This document shows positions 33,483 to 46,882 of a DNA stretch of 64,000 bases, piece after piece; position 1 is the first letter of the stretch; every line of letters starts with the position of its first letter. Source of the DNA: Symsagittifera roscoffensis (taxonomy: Eukaryota; Xenacoelomorpha; Acoela; Convolutidae). The translations under genes and the position numbers were made by a program. The stretch lies in NCBI RefSeq assembly GCF_963678635.1, contig NC_087062.1, forward strand, positions 85,896,890 to 85,960,889, in the 5' to 3' direction. The notes under the pieces were generated by a model. It was not told the DNA's origin. It saw only the letters and a program-made list of their open reading frames with translations, and ran no database searches.

Positions 33483-34058
33483 ATGGTTTTTCATTTGTTC
33501 TTTTTATCTTTTTTTTCAATTGCTCGCCTCCCTGGCCACCCATAATGTCTCATTCCTTTTGGTAGACGTTTAAGCATCCGTTTTTGGTCAATCAACCTTC
33601 AAATTGTCTAGAGGATATTTTTCAATTTACACTTAATTAGACGTAGAAGCGAGCTCCGAAAAAAATTATATTTTTGACCTATTTTTTTTCTCAGCAACTT
33701 TGGTAATTTCAGAAAATATCAACTGAAACTCTTTAACTATATCCTCTTTTTGTAAAAAAGGGGATATTCGTTACAAAGTGTAAAACTCTCATATGGTTAA
33801 CTGTGGACTTATTTCGGATCAACCGTACTATTCTCCCTCCTTCAAATCAGTTTGGCGGGATAAAATACCGGTTTTTGAGAAACTGATTTTGAGGGCAATT
33901 TTTTCTATGAAGTCAAAAACATCAATCAATACCAAATTATGATTAATATTTTGCCCTACTAACGAAAAATAGCTATTCGTTATAGCTATTTCTCCAGCAG
34001 AACATTCTGCGTGCTTGTTTCGAATGAATATTTTATGCAGAAATAATTTTCAAAACTA

Positions 34059-34705
34059 TCCGGGTTGACGTTCATAGAAAAAAAAAATGCTTATTGTACA
34101 GTTTCATATACGATAACTATGGAAAAAATGCTTGTCATACAAAATTCATACAAAACTTAAAAATTCTTTTAAAAACTCAAATTTTTTTAATTAACATTTT
34201 TTTTTGATCTATTTGCTTTTTTCGAGGCTTTCTGGTCAGTAAAAATTGATTTAAAAGTTTCGATTAAAAAATACTTGTCATACAATTTTCATGTATGAAA
34301 GTTAAAAGATAATCATTGTGTCTTAGAAGAAATGAAATTTTCAAAAATCACTAAAAAATGTATCTGGGTAGCTTTAAAAAGATTTAAATAATTATATCTC
34401 GGATAGGGGGCATTTTGACAATCAGAAACATAATTTAAATTTCGGTCGGAAAAATGCTTATCAGATAGTTTGATGTATGAAAAATGTATGATATGCATTT
34501 TTTCATTAAAAAAAATACATAATTGAGGTAAAAGTTTTTTAAATCCCCTTTTGGTTGCAAACTTGCTTTTGTGCTGATATAAATTTTACGAAAAAATTTT
34601 TCCAAAAAAAATTTGACTTTTTGTGTTTATAACGTAGTCCAGGATGAGTTTTTTACCCAAAATAATCCCAAAATCAAAAGAGGGTTTTTTTTTGTAAACC
34701 CGACC
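34059..34705 (+). mobile_element. Family B (CCGGGTTGAC) partial copy
   Basis: Starts TCCGGGTTGAC, then TACAGTTTCATATACG and CATACAATTTTCATGTATG blocks as in the 24.2-kb element, including a shared TATAACGTAGTCC near the right. The right terminal repeat is not found; a family A piece follows. Duplicated at about 39,123-39,769. Confidence 0.6.
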
Positions 34706-34784
34706 ATGATTTTTTTTGTTTCATTTGCTAAGATAAAAATAAACAGGCCTTTTTTCTCAAACACCAAAAAATTTGAAAAGATAA

Positions 34785-35303
34785 TTCACCTGTCATCATT
34801 TTTCGTAAAGTTATGGGGGTTTAAAGATTGCCATTTTGACCAATATTGGGACAATTAACGTGCGATATATTTCGAGCTCTTAACGCGTAAGCGGAGATTA
34901 AATCCGTCTTAGAAATTGTTCAAAATTGGTTGAAAGAAGCTTATTTGCAATAATTGATTTGTTATATGTAGCAAATCTATTCTTTTGTAGTTTATATGGC
35001 GTGTGGGGGATGATTTTCATTCAAAAACTTTAGAAAAAATGTTTCCATTTTTTTATTACATTTAATTTGTTAACGATATTTATGTTATTACTGCTCCATA
35101 AAGGGCAGTCAGAACATTCAGGGCTTCGCCCTGATACGAGCATTCTTGTTCAATTTTAAGCTCAGGGCAACAATAGCTTTCGGATACAAAAAAAATTCCG
35201 TCAAAAACGTCTTGTTAAAAAGTCGACATTTGTCTGAAGAAAAAAAAAACCACCCCGAGCACAAATTTTCCGTTACTTTCGTTACAAAAGTCGGACACAA
35301 TAA
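34785..35303. mobile_element. Two family A fragments joined in opposite orientations
   Basis: 34,785-35,148 is the right two thirds of a minus copy ending CAGGGCTTCGCCCTGATACGAGCATTCTTG. 35,150-35,303 is the right end of a plus copy ending AAGTCGGACACAATA. Duplicated at about 39,849-40,367. Confidence 0.7.
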
Positions 35304-36109
35304 ACCAGCCGAAAAATTAGCGGGTCTTTTTGCTTCCCCCCTCTCTCTCTCCTTTTTTATATCTGAAGTTACTGTTCACTTTGTCCGATTGTCATGAAAA
35401 TTGACATGCAAGACTAATTAGGCCATGGAGATCATATTTGGTTTTCATAATCAACCTTGTAGAACCACTCGTTAGACCATAAAATTCTTGTTTGAGTGAG
35501 GTGGGCGGAAAAGGAAAAAGAGCCGAATAAGCCAAACCGATAAAGGGCGGACTATTTGAACCAGTCAAAAAGTTACATCATATGAATAAGTTTGCATAAC
35601 TTTCGCAACTGTTACATAATTAATACATAACTATTATCTAACACTTACGTATTTTCTGGATGGTTGATACTTCGGCTGCTTTACACTTCGGCTGGCTTAT
35701 ATACCACCGAAAATACATTCAATTTGAAGATTTCAACACAAAAGTAGCGGTTCTTTTCAACCACCACTAACTTTGCGTTTTAGGTCAATTTTGGTTATAC
35801 GATGTTATTACGAAGACCAAATATGTTTTGATTTGAGTTAATGCCATGCGTGCTAATTTCATAACAATCGGCAATTGTGAACTTATGTTCATAAGGTAAA
35901 AATTAGAGGTATTGTGATCTAATTTTAGAGCGGTGAAACAGCCAAAAAGCTTTTTAAATACGAACTGAAATAAGATCTCTTTAACTATTTCCCCCGTTTA
36001 CAAAAGGGGAGATTCGCAACCAGGTTCAAAATTTACATGCAGTTCAATTGCTCCGTTAAAGGGGTGGCAATTCGTTACTAGATGCAAAAGAGAGGGGGAT
36101 AGCGACCAG

Positions 36110-36159
36110 ACCAAGTTAACATCCCCCCAAGCTATTTGGGTGGAGAATGTTAACTTGGT
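36110..36159. repeat. Inverted repeat ACCAAGTTAACAT
   Basis: Perfect 13-bp arms at 36,110-36,122 and 36,147-36,159 around a C-rich then G-rich core. GTTAACTTGGT- and GTTAACTTGATCC-like words recur nearby. Duplicated at 41,174-41,223. Confidence 0.7.
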
Positions 36160-36324
36160 TCTTAGTTGGCATTTTTCTCAGCCAACCAGAATCGAGCATT
36201 TTACATGCAGCGCTTAGCAAATGTAAAGCTGGGATGGAGGATCGTAACTTGGTCTATTTGGGGGGGAGGATGTTAACTTGATCCTAGCAACCTAGCGACC
36301 TAATGAAAAGTGGATTTTGAAAAT

Positions 36325-39300
36325 TCAGACAAATTTCGACTTTTTAACTAGCCATTTTTGACAAAAAAAATTTTAAATATCATTCGAAAGGTATTATTGT
36401 TCTGAGCTCAAATTTGAAAAGATATTTCACTTGTGATCATTTTGCGTAAAGTTATGGGGGTTTAAAGATTGCCATTTTGGCCAATTTTGGGACAATTAAC
36501 GTGCGATATATTTCGAGCTCTTAACGCGTAAGCGGAGATTTAATCCGTCTTAGAATATGTTCCAAATTGGTTGAAAGAAGCTTATTTGCCATAATTGATT
36601 TGTTACAAGGAGCAAAAACTATCACTTTGTACTTTATATGATGTGTGGGGGGATATTTTTACAAAAAGTCTCAATTTTTTTAAAAATTTATATTTTTTCT
36701 ATTACCTTCAATTTTTTAATGTTTTTACTGCTCCATAAACTTTAAAAGACAGTGGAAACATTTAGGGCTTCACCATGATACGAGCAGTCTTGTTCTTTTG
36801 GGTATATTTTAGGTTCGCATGAATCTCAATTATTGTAATTATTGTTACTTTGCAAAGGTTTATAATCATTATTCAGTTGAGTGGTTTGCTTGTTTTGGTT
36901 AATGCCAGAAACAATTACAGATTGTCACTTGCTTTCTCTTGTCAGTGACTGAGTTTTTATAACTCTATATGTTCTTAGTCCTCCTAACATGGTTACGTAG
37001 CAGTAATTAGACAACCACATGTTCATACTCGTCAGTAAGCAGACAAACGCTTTATTAACTAATCAGAATCGAGACAAATAAAAAATAATTAAATAAAAAA
37101 CCTTTATTTCGTAATTTTGCTTTTTTATCTTGATTCTGATTAGCTTATAAGCATTTGTCTGCTTACTGGCAAGTATGATTACGCGGTTGTCTAAATACAG
37201 ATCGCACGCTTCCTGACATCTTTGTTAGCACATTTTTCTCCAAACTCATAAACATCTAAGATAGCTGTACATAGCCTCATTATAATGCTAAATGAGCTAC
37301 CTCAATTTTTTTTAAATGTTTTAATACGCCACTAACGCGCGCTATAAGAATGCCATGTTTCGCGCTTTAAGTATTAAAAATTAGCCAAGTCTCAATTTTC
37401 AAACCCCCAAATTTCTAGAAAAAATTGCCACTTGTTTATTTTTTCTCAGTATTAACATTTAACCTCCGATTAAAATATCTTTCGGATTGCATGGAAAAAG
37501 CTATGTCAAGAATGCTTAAAAAAGTCACAAATATAAAATGACAGCATAAGTAATATGTCATTTTTTTCAAAAGTCGAAATAGTAAAAGGGCTTTAAAATT
37601 GAACAGACTGCTCGTATCAAGGAAAAATCTTGAACATTCCTATCACCCTTTTTGAATTATCCATATACTCTTCATCAACAAATTGAAAATTTTTATGTGT
37701 TGGCAGTTTCCCCCCACACGTAATGTAAAATAAACAGCGATATTTTTCTCGCAAATTGGCAACTTCCAAACTAAATTTAACGACAAAAAAGTAGAGTGTA
37801 AATAATTTTTTCAATTTTGTGTTCTTGGCATCGATGTCTTTCAGACCAATATGAACTCGCTGAATTACTGGCAAATGTACAGAATCAATTGTTGCTATTG
37901 TTAGGCACAAGACAACTTCCCAGTTTTGATGTGCAAAGTATATGTCTTCATTAAACTGAATCATTTTTATAGTGCAGTCGTGCTGTTATGCGTCGCTAAC
38001 TTATCAATCCCGATACACGAGCTGTTCTGAAAAGTTTTGGTGGTTTTGTGCGCGACGCACCGATGCGATCGAAATGTGCTCCTCGTCAGAACAAAAATTT
38101 TGCCTATTGTTCCGACCAGGAATTTCGTATTCGGGTCTGTTTTAGCTTTTTTTCTTTATTTTTCCACGTTAAATCAGGTACCACAAATAATCATCGTACA
38201 AGTTTGAGTGCTATATAAGTTCAAAAATCTTTCAGTCGCGATTTGAACCACTTTCAAATGCTTTCGAAAAATTTTTCTTTTGTCGAGAAAAACCGGTTTA
38301 AAGTTTTTGATTCTGCAAAATTTTTGACTGTGCATTTTTTATTTTTTGTTTTTCTAGTCAATTTTCTTCACAAAATTTGCGTCTAATTTACCTACATTAC
38401 TATGAATGCCAAATATGCTTAAAATATAATTTTACATCAGACTTTTTTTATGACTCCACGCAGCAATAAAATATCTTTTTTGTAGTTTTTTAAAGACTAT
38501 GGTCGGAACACTCTGTGTTACTTGCACAGTAACCGGCTATCCGTGTTATGGTTTTTCATTTGTTCTTTTTATCTTTTTTTTCAATTGCTCGCCTCCCTGG
38601 CCACCCATAATGTCTCATTCCTTTTGGTAGACGTTTAAGCATCCGTTTTTGGTCAATCAACCTTCAAATTGTCTAGAGGATATTTTTCAATTTACACTTA
38701 ATTAGACGTAGAAGCGAGCTCCGAAAAAAATTATATTTTTGACCTATTTTTTTTCTCAGCAACTTTGGTAATTTCAGAAAATATCAACTGAAACTCTTTA
38801 ACTATATCCTCTTTTTGTAAAAAAGGGGATATTCGTTACAAAGTGTAAAACTCTCATATGGTTAACTGTGGACTTATTTCGGATCAACCGTACTATTCTC
38901 CCTCCTTCAAATCAGTTTGGCGGGATAAAATACCGGTTTTTGAGAAACTGATTTTGAGGGCAATTTTTTCTATGAAGTCAAAAACATCAATCAATACCAA
39001 ATTATGATTAATATTTTGCCCTACTAACGAAAAATAGCTATTCGTTATAGCTATTTCTCCAGCAGAACATTCTGCGTGCTTGTTTCGAATGAATATTTTA
39101 TGCAGAAATAATTTTCAAAACTATCCGGGTTGACGTTCATAGAAAAAAAAATGCTTATTGTACAGTTTCATATACGATAACTATGGAAAAAATGCTTGTC
39201 ATACAAAATTCATACAAAACTTAAAAATTCTTTTAAAAACTCAAATTTTTTTAATTAACATTTTTTTTTGATCTATTTGCTTTTTTCGAGGCTTTCTGGT

Positions 39301-41388
39301 CAGTAAAAATTGATTTAAAAGTTTCGATTAAAAAATACTTGTCATACAATTTTCATGTATGAAAGTTAAAAGATAATCATTGTGTCTTAGAAGAAATGAA
39401 ATTTTCAAAAATCACTAAAAAATGTATCTGGGTAGCTTTAAAAAGATTTAAATAATTATATCTCGGATAGGGGGCATTTTGACAATCAGAAACATAATTT
39501 AAATTTCGGTCGGAAAAATGCTTATCAGATAGTTTGATGTATGAAAAATGTATGATATGCATTTTTTCATTAAAAAAAATACATAATTGAGGTAAAAGTT
39601 TTTTAAATCCCCTTTTGGTTGCAAACTTGCTTTTGTGCTGATATAAATTTTACGAAAAAATTTTTCCAAAAAAAATTTGACTTTTTGTGTTTATAACGTA
39701 GTCCAGGATGAGTTTTTTACCCAAAATAATCCCAAAATCAAAAGAGGGTTTTTTTTTGTAAACCCGACCATGATTTTTTTTGTTTCATTTGCTAAGATAA
39801 AAATAAACAGGCCTTTTTTCTCAAACACCAAAAAATTTGAAAAGATAATTCACCTGTCATCATTTTTCGTAAAGTTATGGGGGTTTAAAGATTGCCATTT
39901 TGACCAATATTGGGACAATTAACGTGCGATATATTTCGAGCTCTTAACGCGTAAGCGGAGATTAAATCCGTCTTAGAAATTGTTCAAAATTGGTTGAAAG
40001 AAGCTTATTTGCAATAATTGATTTGTTATATGTAGCAAATCTATTCTTTTGTAGTTTATATGGCGTGTGGGGGATGATTTTCATTCAAAAACTTTAGAAA
40101 AAATGTTTCCATTTTTTTATTACATTTAATTTGTTAACGATATTTATGTTATTACTGCTCCATAAAGGGCAGTCAGAACATTCAGGGCTTCGCCCTGATA
40201 CGAGCATTCTTGTTCAATTTTAAGCTCAGGGCAACAATAGCTTTCGGATACAAAAAAAATTCCGTCAAAAACGTCTTGTTAAAAAGTCGACATTTGTCTG
40301 AAGAAAAAAAAAACCACCCCGAGCACAAATTTTCCGTTACTTTCGTTACAAAAGTCGGACACAATAAACCAGCCGAAAAATTAGCGGGTCTTTTTGCTTC
40401 CCCCCTCTCTCTCTCCTTTTTTATATCTGAAGTTACTGTTCACTTTGTCCGATTGTCATGAAAATTGACATGCAAGACTAATTAGGCCATGGAGATCATA
40501 TTTGGTTTTCATAATCAACCTTGTAGAACCACTCGTTAGACCATAAAATTCTTGTTTGAGTGAGGTGGGCGGAAAAGGAAAAAGAGCCGAATAAGCCAAA
40601 CCGATAAAGGGCGGACTATTTGAACCAGTCAAAAAGTTACATCATATGAATAAGTTTGCATAACTTTCGCAACTGTTACATAATTAATACATAACTATTA
40701 TCTAACACTTACGTATTTTCTGGATGGTTGATACTTCGGCTGCTTTACACTTCGGCTGGCTTATATACCACCGAAAATACATTCAATTTGAAGATTTCAA
40801 CACAAAAGTAGCGGTTCTTTTCAACCACCACTAACTTTGCGTTTTAGGTCAATTTTGGTTATACGATGTTATTACGAAGACCAAATATGTTTTGATTTGA
40901 GTTAATGCCATGCGTGCTAATTTCATAACAATCGGCAATTGTGAACTTATGTTCATAAGGTAAAAATTAGAGGTATTGTGATCTAATTTTAGAGCGGTGA
41001 AACAGCCAAAAAGCTTTTTAAATACGAACTGAAATAAGATCTCTTTAACTATTTCCCCCGTTTACAAAAGGGGAGATTCGCAACCAGGTTCAAAATTTAC
41101 ATGCAGTTCAATTGCTCCGTTAAAGGGGTGGCAATTCGTTACTAGATGCAAAAGAGAGGGGGATAGCGACCAGACCAAGTTAACATCCCCCCAAGCTATT
41201 TGGGTGGAGAATGTTAACTTGGTTCTTAGTTGGCATTTTTCTCAGCCAACCAGAATCGAGCATTTTACATGCAGCGCTTAGCAAATGTAAAGCTGGGATG
41301 GAGGATCGTAACTTGGTCTATTTGGGGGGGAGGATGTTAACTTGATCCTAGCAACCTAGCGACCTAATGAAAAGTGGATTTTGAAAAT
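36325..41388. repeat. Tandem duplication, right unit (5,064 bp)
   Basis: Directly follows the left unit. It opens inside a family A repeat (TCAGACAAATTTCGAC) that lacks its own left end, so the junction lies within repeat sequence. The unit's end, TTTGAAAAT, is shared with the end of the left unit, after which single-copy sequence (GCTTTTAGACGTGC) begins. Confidence 0.93.
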
Positions 41389-41508
41389 GCTTTTAGACGT
41401 GCAACTCAATTTTTTCTACCAATATTTTATACTACATAATTGATTGAAATGAAACTTGAGCAAAAAAGTTTCAAAAGAATTGGGAATTGAATTCCGCTGA
41501 CAATTCAG

Positions 41509-41688
41509 CTAGTCGAACTCTTGAAGCGCGCGTATGAACTCCTCGACATTCAGCATTCCGTCGCCGTCAACGTCGCCGAGGCCAATCAGCTCCTCAGCGT
41601 CTTCGTCTGTTAGGGTCTCACCGTACTTCTGCAGGAATGCTTTCAGCTCTTGAGAAGACACCTTGTCGTCGCCGTTGATATCAAATGC
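41509..41688 (-). CDS. EF-hand calcium-binding protein, exon 2 (EF3 and EF4)
   Basis: The exon follows the acceptor TTTATTTTTAG and continues exon 1 (43,041-43,316) in phase 0. It encodes residues 93-151 and ends GAC TAG. EF3 is DINGDDKVSSQE (residues 95-106), with Asp where Gly is usual at loop position 6. EF4 is DVDGDGMLNVEE (residues 131-142), canonical. With exon 1 the protein is 151 residues with four EF-hands in two pairs, the size and layout of the calmodulin/troponin C group. It is not calmodulin itself, being too diverged. It would act as a cytosolic calcium sensor. Codon use is more GC-rich than the surroundings, as expected for a live gene. Confidence 0.92.
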   Translation of the reverse strand, partial: AFDINGDDKVSSQELKAFLQKYGETLTDEDAEELIGLGDVDGDGMLNVEEFIRALQEFD

Positions 41689-43040
41689 CTAAAAATAAAC
41701 ATGATGTGATTCTTCTATACCGTTCCCCCTCCCCCCACTAAACATAAACAAGTTGATTCAACAATTTTCCGATGGGGGGGGGGGGGTTGGATAGGTTTTT
41801 CGAAAAAAATTGCTTCTAAATTTATAATGTTCATATATATATATATTCTGTCTAAGCATTGCACAAATTGTTTTTGTCATTCTTTCTCGAATTTACTTTC
41901 TTGGATTTCTAAAGCGGTCAATTATTCACCCATGGAAAATCTTTTCAATACAAGGTCTGCTGCTTCTAGTTTGTTTCAGGTACAACGCCCAAAGTTGAAG
42001 CTATGTGAACAGAACTTCTGGTTTCGTTCGACTCGACTTGCAAATTTAGCACCAAGTTACGTTGACATTACAGATATTGGTTCTCTCAAGAAAGGCCTTC
42101 TTTGATGGTTTTGGGATTATTTCACTTTAGATTTTGATGAAGATGTTACCTGCACTTGGAAAATGCATTGTGATTGTGTACGGTACAACTGCAGAAATTT
42201 AATAAGAAACCTACCAACTTGAAAATCATCTCAGAGGGTCGATGATCCCACACGGACTCTCCCGTGGAATTCTTATTAATAATATTAATCATAATAACTC
42301 AAGCACCATCAGGCTCGCGAAAATAAATTGGTGGAACTCAAAAAGAAAACGCGTTCTTGACGATGAAGCAAATTCCACAAATTATTAATATTTATTTTCT
42401 TGATTTTTCGATTTTTTGGATCTGGTTAACTATCCCCCCATTTGGACCTTGTTAACTCCCCCCACCAATGCAATGTATATATTTTTTTTTCTGAAAATTT
42501 TAAATTTTATCAAGCTATGGAAAATGTGGCCGCCAAATTTGAATTTCTGAAAATTGAATTAGGTGGAAATTAGTTATCAAGATCCTTTTTTTAAACTAGA
42601 TTTCGCAGGTTTCTTCTTTTAATATTTTTTGCTTCATGGTTTTGCTTATTGTTACATTACTCGTGATTTTTTTAACCAGACACTAGAAATTGAATGAAGA
42701 ATACGAAGGAATTCGCGCAAATTGAGAGAAAACGGCGGAATCCTGAAAGATCTCGCAAAACTTGGTGGTCACGGTTTTAGATACATATTTCGATTGTAGT
42801 TCGAAAGCAAAACAACCAAAGATGGTTTTCAGAAATTTGTTACTTGATTAATTCTTTCTTCATTACATGTCAAGCTCGAATACTCTGGTAGTTTTAGAGT
42901 AAATTTCATCCCATCTCTAGAACTTTAAAAAATCTCAAGTCAGTTTTTTTTCCAATAATTATGAACATTCTCTCAGAGTTTTTCTTAATAAACATGTTTC
43001 GGAACAAAAACCTGCGAATCTCTTAGTCCATTTTTGTTAC
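41689..43040 (-). other. Intron of the EF-hand gene (1,352 bp)
   Basis: Donor AAG then GTAACA at 43,040, acceptor TTTTTAG at 41,689. It contains a long G run near 41,775 and no recognised TE copy, in contrast to most non-coding DNA here. A GGTTAACTATCCCCCC-like word at about 42,424 resembles words around the inverted repeat at 36.1 kb. Confidence 0.8.
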
Positions 43041-43316
43041 CTTGAAAGCTTCTCGAAGCAAAGTCTCTTTCGGGACTGTCCGCTTAATTTCTTCGATCAT
43101 GTTGGTGAACTCGTTGAAATCCACGACTCCGTCATTGTTAGTGTCGGCCCGAGTCATGAATTCGGAAATCTCTTTCTCGCTCGGGTCCGCGCCCGCCGCC
43201 CGCAACGCTGGTCCGATCTCTTCTTTCTGGATGACACCGTCTTTGTTTCCGTCCCAGTCATCAAAGAGTTTTCGGAAAACTTGCATCTCCTCTTCCGAGA
43301 ATGTAGTTTCACCCAT
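43041..43316 (-). CDS. EF-hand calcium-binding protein, exon 1 (EF1 and EF2)
   Basis: Starts MGETTFSEEEMQVFRKLF and encodes residues 1-92. EF1 loop is DGNKDGVIQKEE (residues 22-33) and EF2 loop is DTNNDGVVDFNE (residues 58-69); both carry the expected acidic ligands and Gly at position 6. The exon ends AAG in phase 0 at a GTAACA donor; reading through the donor hits a stop a few codons on, which supports splicing. See exon 2 for the whole protein. I leave the gene symbol empty because calmodulin-like and troponin C-like proteins cannot be told apart by eye. Confidence 0.93.
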
Positions 43317-45292
43317 TGCGACACAAAAAGAAAGAGTACTCTACAAACTAACTTAATGAATTAAGCAAGGCAACTTTACAATAGCAAATAAAGTTTTACG
43401 TTTAATTTGATTGCTGATTTTTATTTCATATATTAACTTTAAATGCTTTGTTTACACTCAACAATAACGCAAAAAAAGTGTGCGAAGAGTAATGATTAAA
43501 AAATTACTATTAAATAGCACGCGTTGTTCTCATTACGTAATAAAATTTAGAAAAAAAACGCTTAATATTGGTGTATTGTTTGAAGTAAGATAAACATAAA
43601 ACGCGAAAACAGCTATAATGAAATTTGACCTCTTTTTGATACCAAGAAGGAAAAAATCATACCAAGCTGCTTTATGCGTTGCTTGATGATTTTATTCACG
43701 ATCAAAAAATTGTCTGAAGTCTTTGATGAGGTTATAAAAGGACATGGATCACGACTTCGATATCCCTTTTGAACACCTTTCGTGCAAACCTACGCCTTCA
43801 TTGAAAGTTAAGTAAAATCAAATTCAAACATAGCAACATACTTATTTCCCTACAATTATTTTTCGTGTATATATAAGTAAAAAAGAATAAGTTTTTGTTC
43901 CGCTCAATTTGCAGCGCAAAAAAGCGATGTTTTGAAACGAAGTGCAAGAAAAAACTCTATATAAAAAATTGATGGATAATTTTTGCATTTTGTGCCGGAT
44001 TTGCGGCGGAAAATTGAGCAGAACCGAAATTTATTAGTAGAATGCAAGCTACAGGATCACAAAAAAAATATATTTTTTTGACGTCTTAAGTATCCAAACT
44101 TCCAATTTAAAATAACATAAGGCAAAAACGCTCTAATTTTTAGCAAATCACGCTCTGAAAAATTATTATCTTCCCGGTTTGAGCTCACACTGAAAACTAG
44201 CGAAAAAAAAATTGAAAAAAAAAACAGCGACCGCTTTCAATGAATTACCGATGTTCATTGTCACAGAAGCAAATTTTATCGACAATTCATCGTTTATTTG
44301 GTTAATTTTTAGCGATGAAACAACGATAAAAAAACTTATCAAAATGAGCAAAAATAGTGAACTACAGGGGCTGGCTCCCTCAACTCTCAGCTTTATAGCC
44401 ATGTATTCTACCTTTGCGCCACCAAGTCTTAGATATACTCAAGTTAAAGGTCTTATCAACTCACACTCTCTTTTGAAAGCTACTAGAATGAGTTAAAATC
44501 AACGGAATCATTGGTATAGATGTGCAAAAAAAAATCTGAACTATACATGAATCAGCGCTGGAAAATAGCGATCACTGGGATACTACAGAAAAAGTGATAG
44601 TTAATGGTGGGACTTCAACCCGGGTTTTTATCACAAGCAAATAATCATTTCTGAAAAAAATTGAGCAGAAGAGAAACAAACGAAACCTACATAATGGTTT
44701 GCTGCGAACAAGAGCAAACAAGCACCCATCAAAAATCTCTATTTTGTGTGAAAAACATCTAGCAATGGCATGGCGGTCATAACTGAAAACCAGACGATTT
44801 CATCAAAAATTTGCAACGTGTTAACACATGTCAAGCCGATTAAGCTGAGCGTCTAATCTAAATGAATTGAGTTAAATTATGTTGTTTTAACTTTAAATTA
44901 GTGAAAATCAAGGAAAAATACGGGTTGATGTCGGAAACCGGAATCCGTACATTGAATTTCGAAAGTTTTTAAATTTTTATTTTTAACATATTCGAAAGAT
45001 GATTTGTAGTGAATTAACTGTGGTACATTATTGAAATCCTTACAGTCTTTTTAAAGGGATTTTAAAAAAAACTTTTAAAATGATTTTTTTCTAGCCTGAA
45101 GTTACTGAAAACCTATCTCCGCTCCTACATGACGAAGAATCAACTATTAAAATTACAGCTAAGTTTCAGCCACAGTACGGGAAGAAAAACGCGAAGATGC
45201 CGACATATTTGTTGTAAAAAAATTGATGACTCAGTTTCTTCAATAACTCAATAATACTTAAATAAATATTTAATTATACTTCAATAATTTTG
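43317..45292. other. Intergenic; promoter side of the EF-hand gene
   Basis: No ORF or repeat accepted. A CAACCCGGG word at about 44,615 resembles a family B terminus but no partner was found. Confidence 0.4.
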
Positions 45293-45507
45293 TCAAAACT
45301 TTTCCACATTCGCCCCTCCGCTATTAGAAACACTAGAACTCCCTTGGCTTGCAATATGGCAGCAAATAAAGCAATGATGACAAAGTTGCTCATAGCGTTC
45401 AGCAGCCTCTACGTCGATGAGAAACTGGGTACTGTCACATTTTAAACACTTCCAACAAAAAAGTATCTCGGGAGAGCTCAAGTCGACTCCGAGATTATCA
45501 AGCAGTC
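45293..45507 (-). CDS. Probable terminal exon encoding a Cys-rich (zinc-ribbon-like) protein, partial
   Basis: Follows a good acceptor (TGCTTTTTCAG) and ends in TGA after about 71 codons. It has a Cys cluster FCWKCLKCDSTQF and a second cluster LCHHCFICCHIA about 20 residues later, spacing that suggests one or two zinc sites. A Ser/Gly-rich tail follows. I do not recognise the family, and the upstream exons to the right were not found. The GC content and the even Cys spacing make chance unlikely. Confidence 0.45.
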
Positions 45508-45639
45508 CTGAAAAAGCACTAAAATCAAACATTCGCCTCAGTTAGAAGGGTCCGGATAAGGTATACGTGATTACAGCAAAGTTTGTATAAAACGCAGGTA
45601 ACGACTGTGCATGTAAAAAATCCAAGTGCTTAAAAAAAC

Positions 45640-46030
45640 GCTTATAATGCTCGACTTTTAGCTTTTGCGCAGAGCCCTCCGATCGGTGATGGAAGCCACA
45701 GATTATAAAATCCCTGGGTTTCTTGTGCTGGTCAGACCAGAACCAGAGGGCCCTTATTCTATACTATACCCTTACGGAGTTTAAAAAGTTGAGGTTACCC
45801 GTGCACGGCGACGCCACATTGCATTAGCTCTGTGAGTTCAGTGCTGCATGAGTCGCCTCGTGGGAAAGAGTTAGCCCTGCTTTAATGGATTGGAAAACTG
45901 GATTGTAGGTTGGGTAGCTAGCCAACTAGCCGCCCTTGAATATCATACTGCTGGTAAGCCAGTCGGTGTAATCAGCAACGGCCATTCATGGCTAAAATGC
46001 GACTGGGAAACTTCTAACCTTCCTCAGAAG
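45640..46030. other. GC-richer island of unknown nature
   Basis: About 390 bases of much more balanced composition than the surroundings, with no long ORF on either strand and ending before a T-run. It could be a SINE, a LINE 5' fragment or a non-coding RNA gene. No rRNA, tRNA or snRNA signature was identified. Confidence 0.35.
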
Positions 46031-46882
46031 TTAATATAACCATAGGTTTTTTTTTGCGATGTCCGAAATTGGTTGCTCACAATACAGACGGCAAGTCAAA
46101 ATTTTTGATAATTTAATTTCGGAAAAAGAAACAATCTTTTTTTTCTCTGTCACTGAATTTCTTGAAGAAGATTAGGGTTCTACCCAAATGACATATCTCC
46201 AATCGATAAGGAGTACTGTTAATGATAGTTCACCATTGATATCTATAACCGCATTATTACCGATTCGCCGTATATCTTCATCGGTGTGCTTCTTTTTTTT
46301 CAACGCAGGCTGAGTTATTTCTAAAGAGCTCTTTGACAATTTTTCAAACTTACTTAGTTGTTGAATTTTTTAAATCAGTATTTTCTCATTTTTTGAGTTC
46401 TGCCGAAACCCTAATTTAGACAATATGATGGAAAATTTTCTACGCTGTTGACAAATATCCAGAAAAATGCTCTTTTTATCGCTATTGTTAATTGTTTTTT
46501 TTTGTAAAAAAAAAAACTTATTGCCGCGCCGTCCCGCCAACTAAACTTTGAAAAATACATTTAATTTAGTGCTGTTCAGCCAATAATCACTGTCATAAAC
46601 TATTACCATATGGAGGTCTCTTTTAAAATGCGTTAACTAGAAATAGGATTGCGCCCATTTGACCAATTAGACAAAATGAAACAATTTCGTCGGCGTTTGA
46701 AACAATTTTGAAACAATTTTGCCGCATGTGATGATTGCTGATTACTTTTAGCTAGTTTTGACAAAAAAATACAATTTTTTGCGAGGAGGTGAATAGCGTC
46801 TCTGGAATATTTAGCTTGAATTTGCGATTAAGTGGATACTTAGTATTTTGTCTTCACGTATAAATTGATTTGTAATGTGTAT

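Larger units (their letters stand above)
31261..36324. repeat. Tandem duplication, left unit (5,064 bp)
   Basis: Repeats as 36,325-41,388. Apart from about 12 differences in the first 120 bases, only a handful of substitutions and one-or-two-base length changes were noticed. The content is TE debris: family A, C and B pieces. No host exon recognised inside. Confidence 0.93.
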
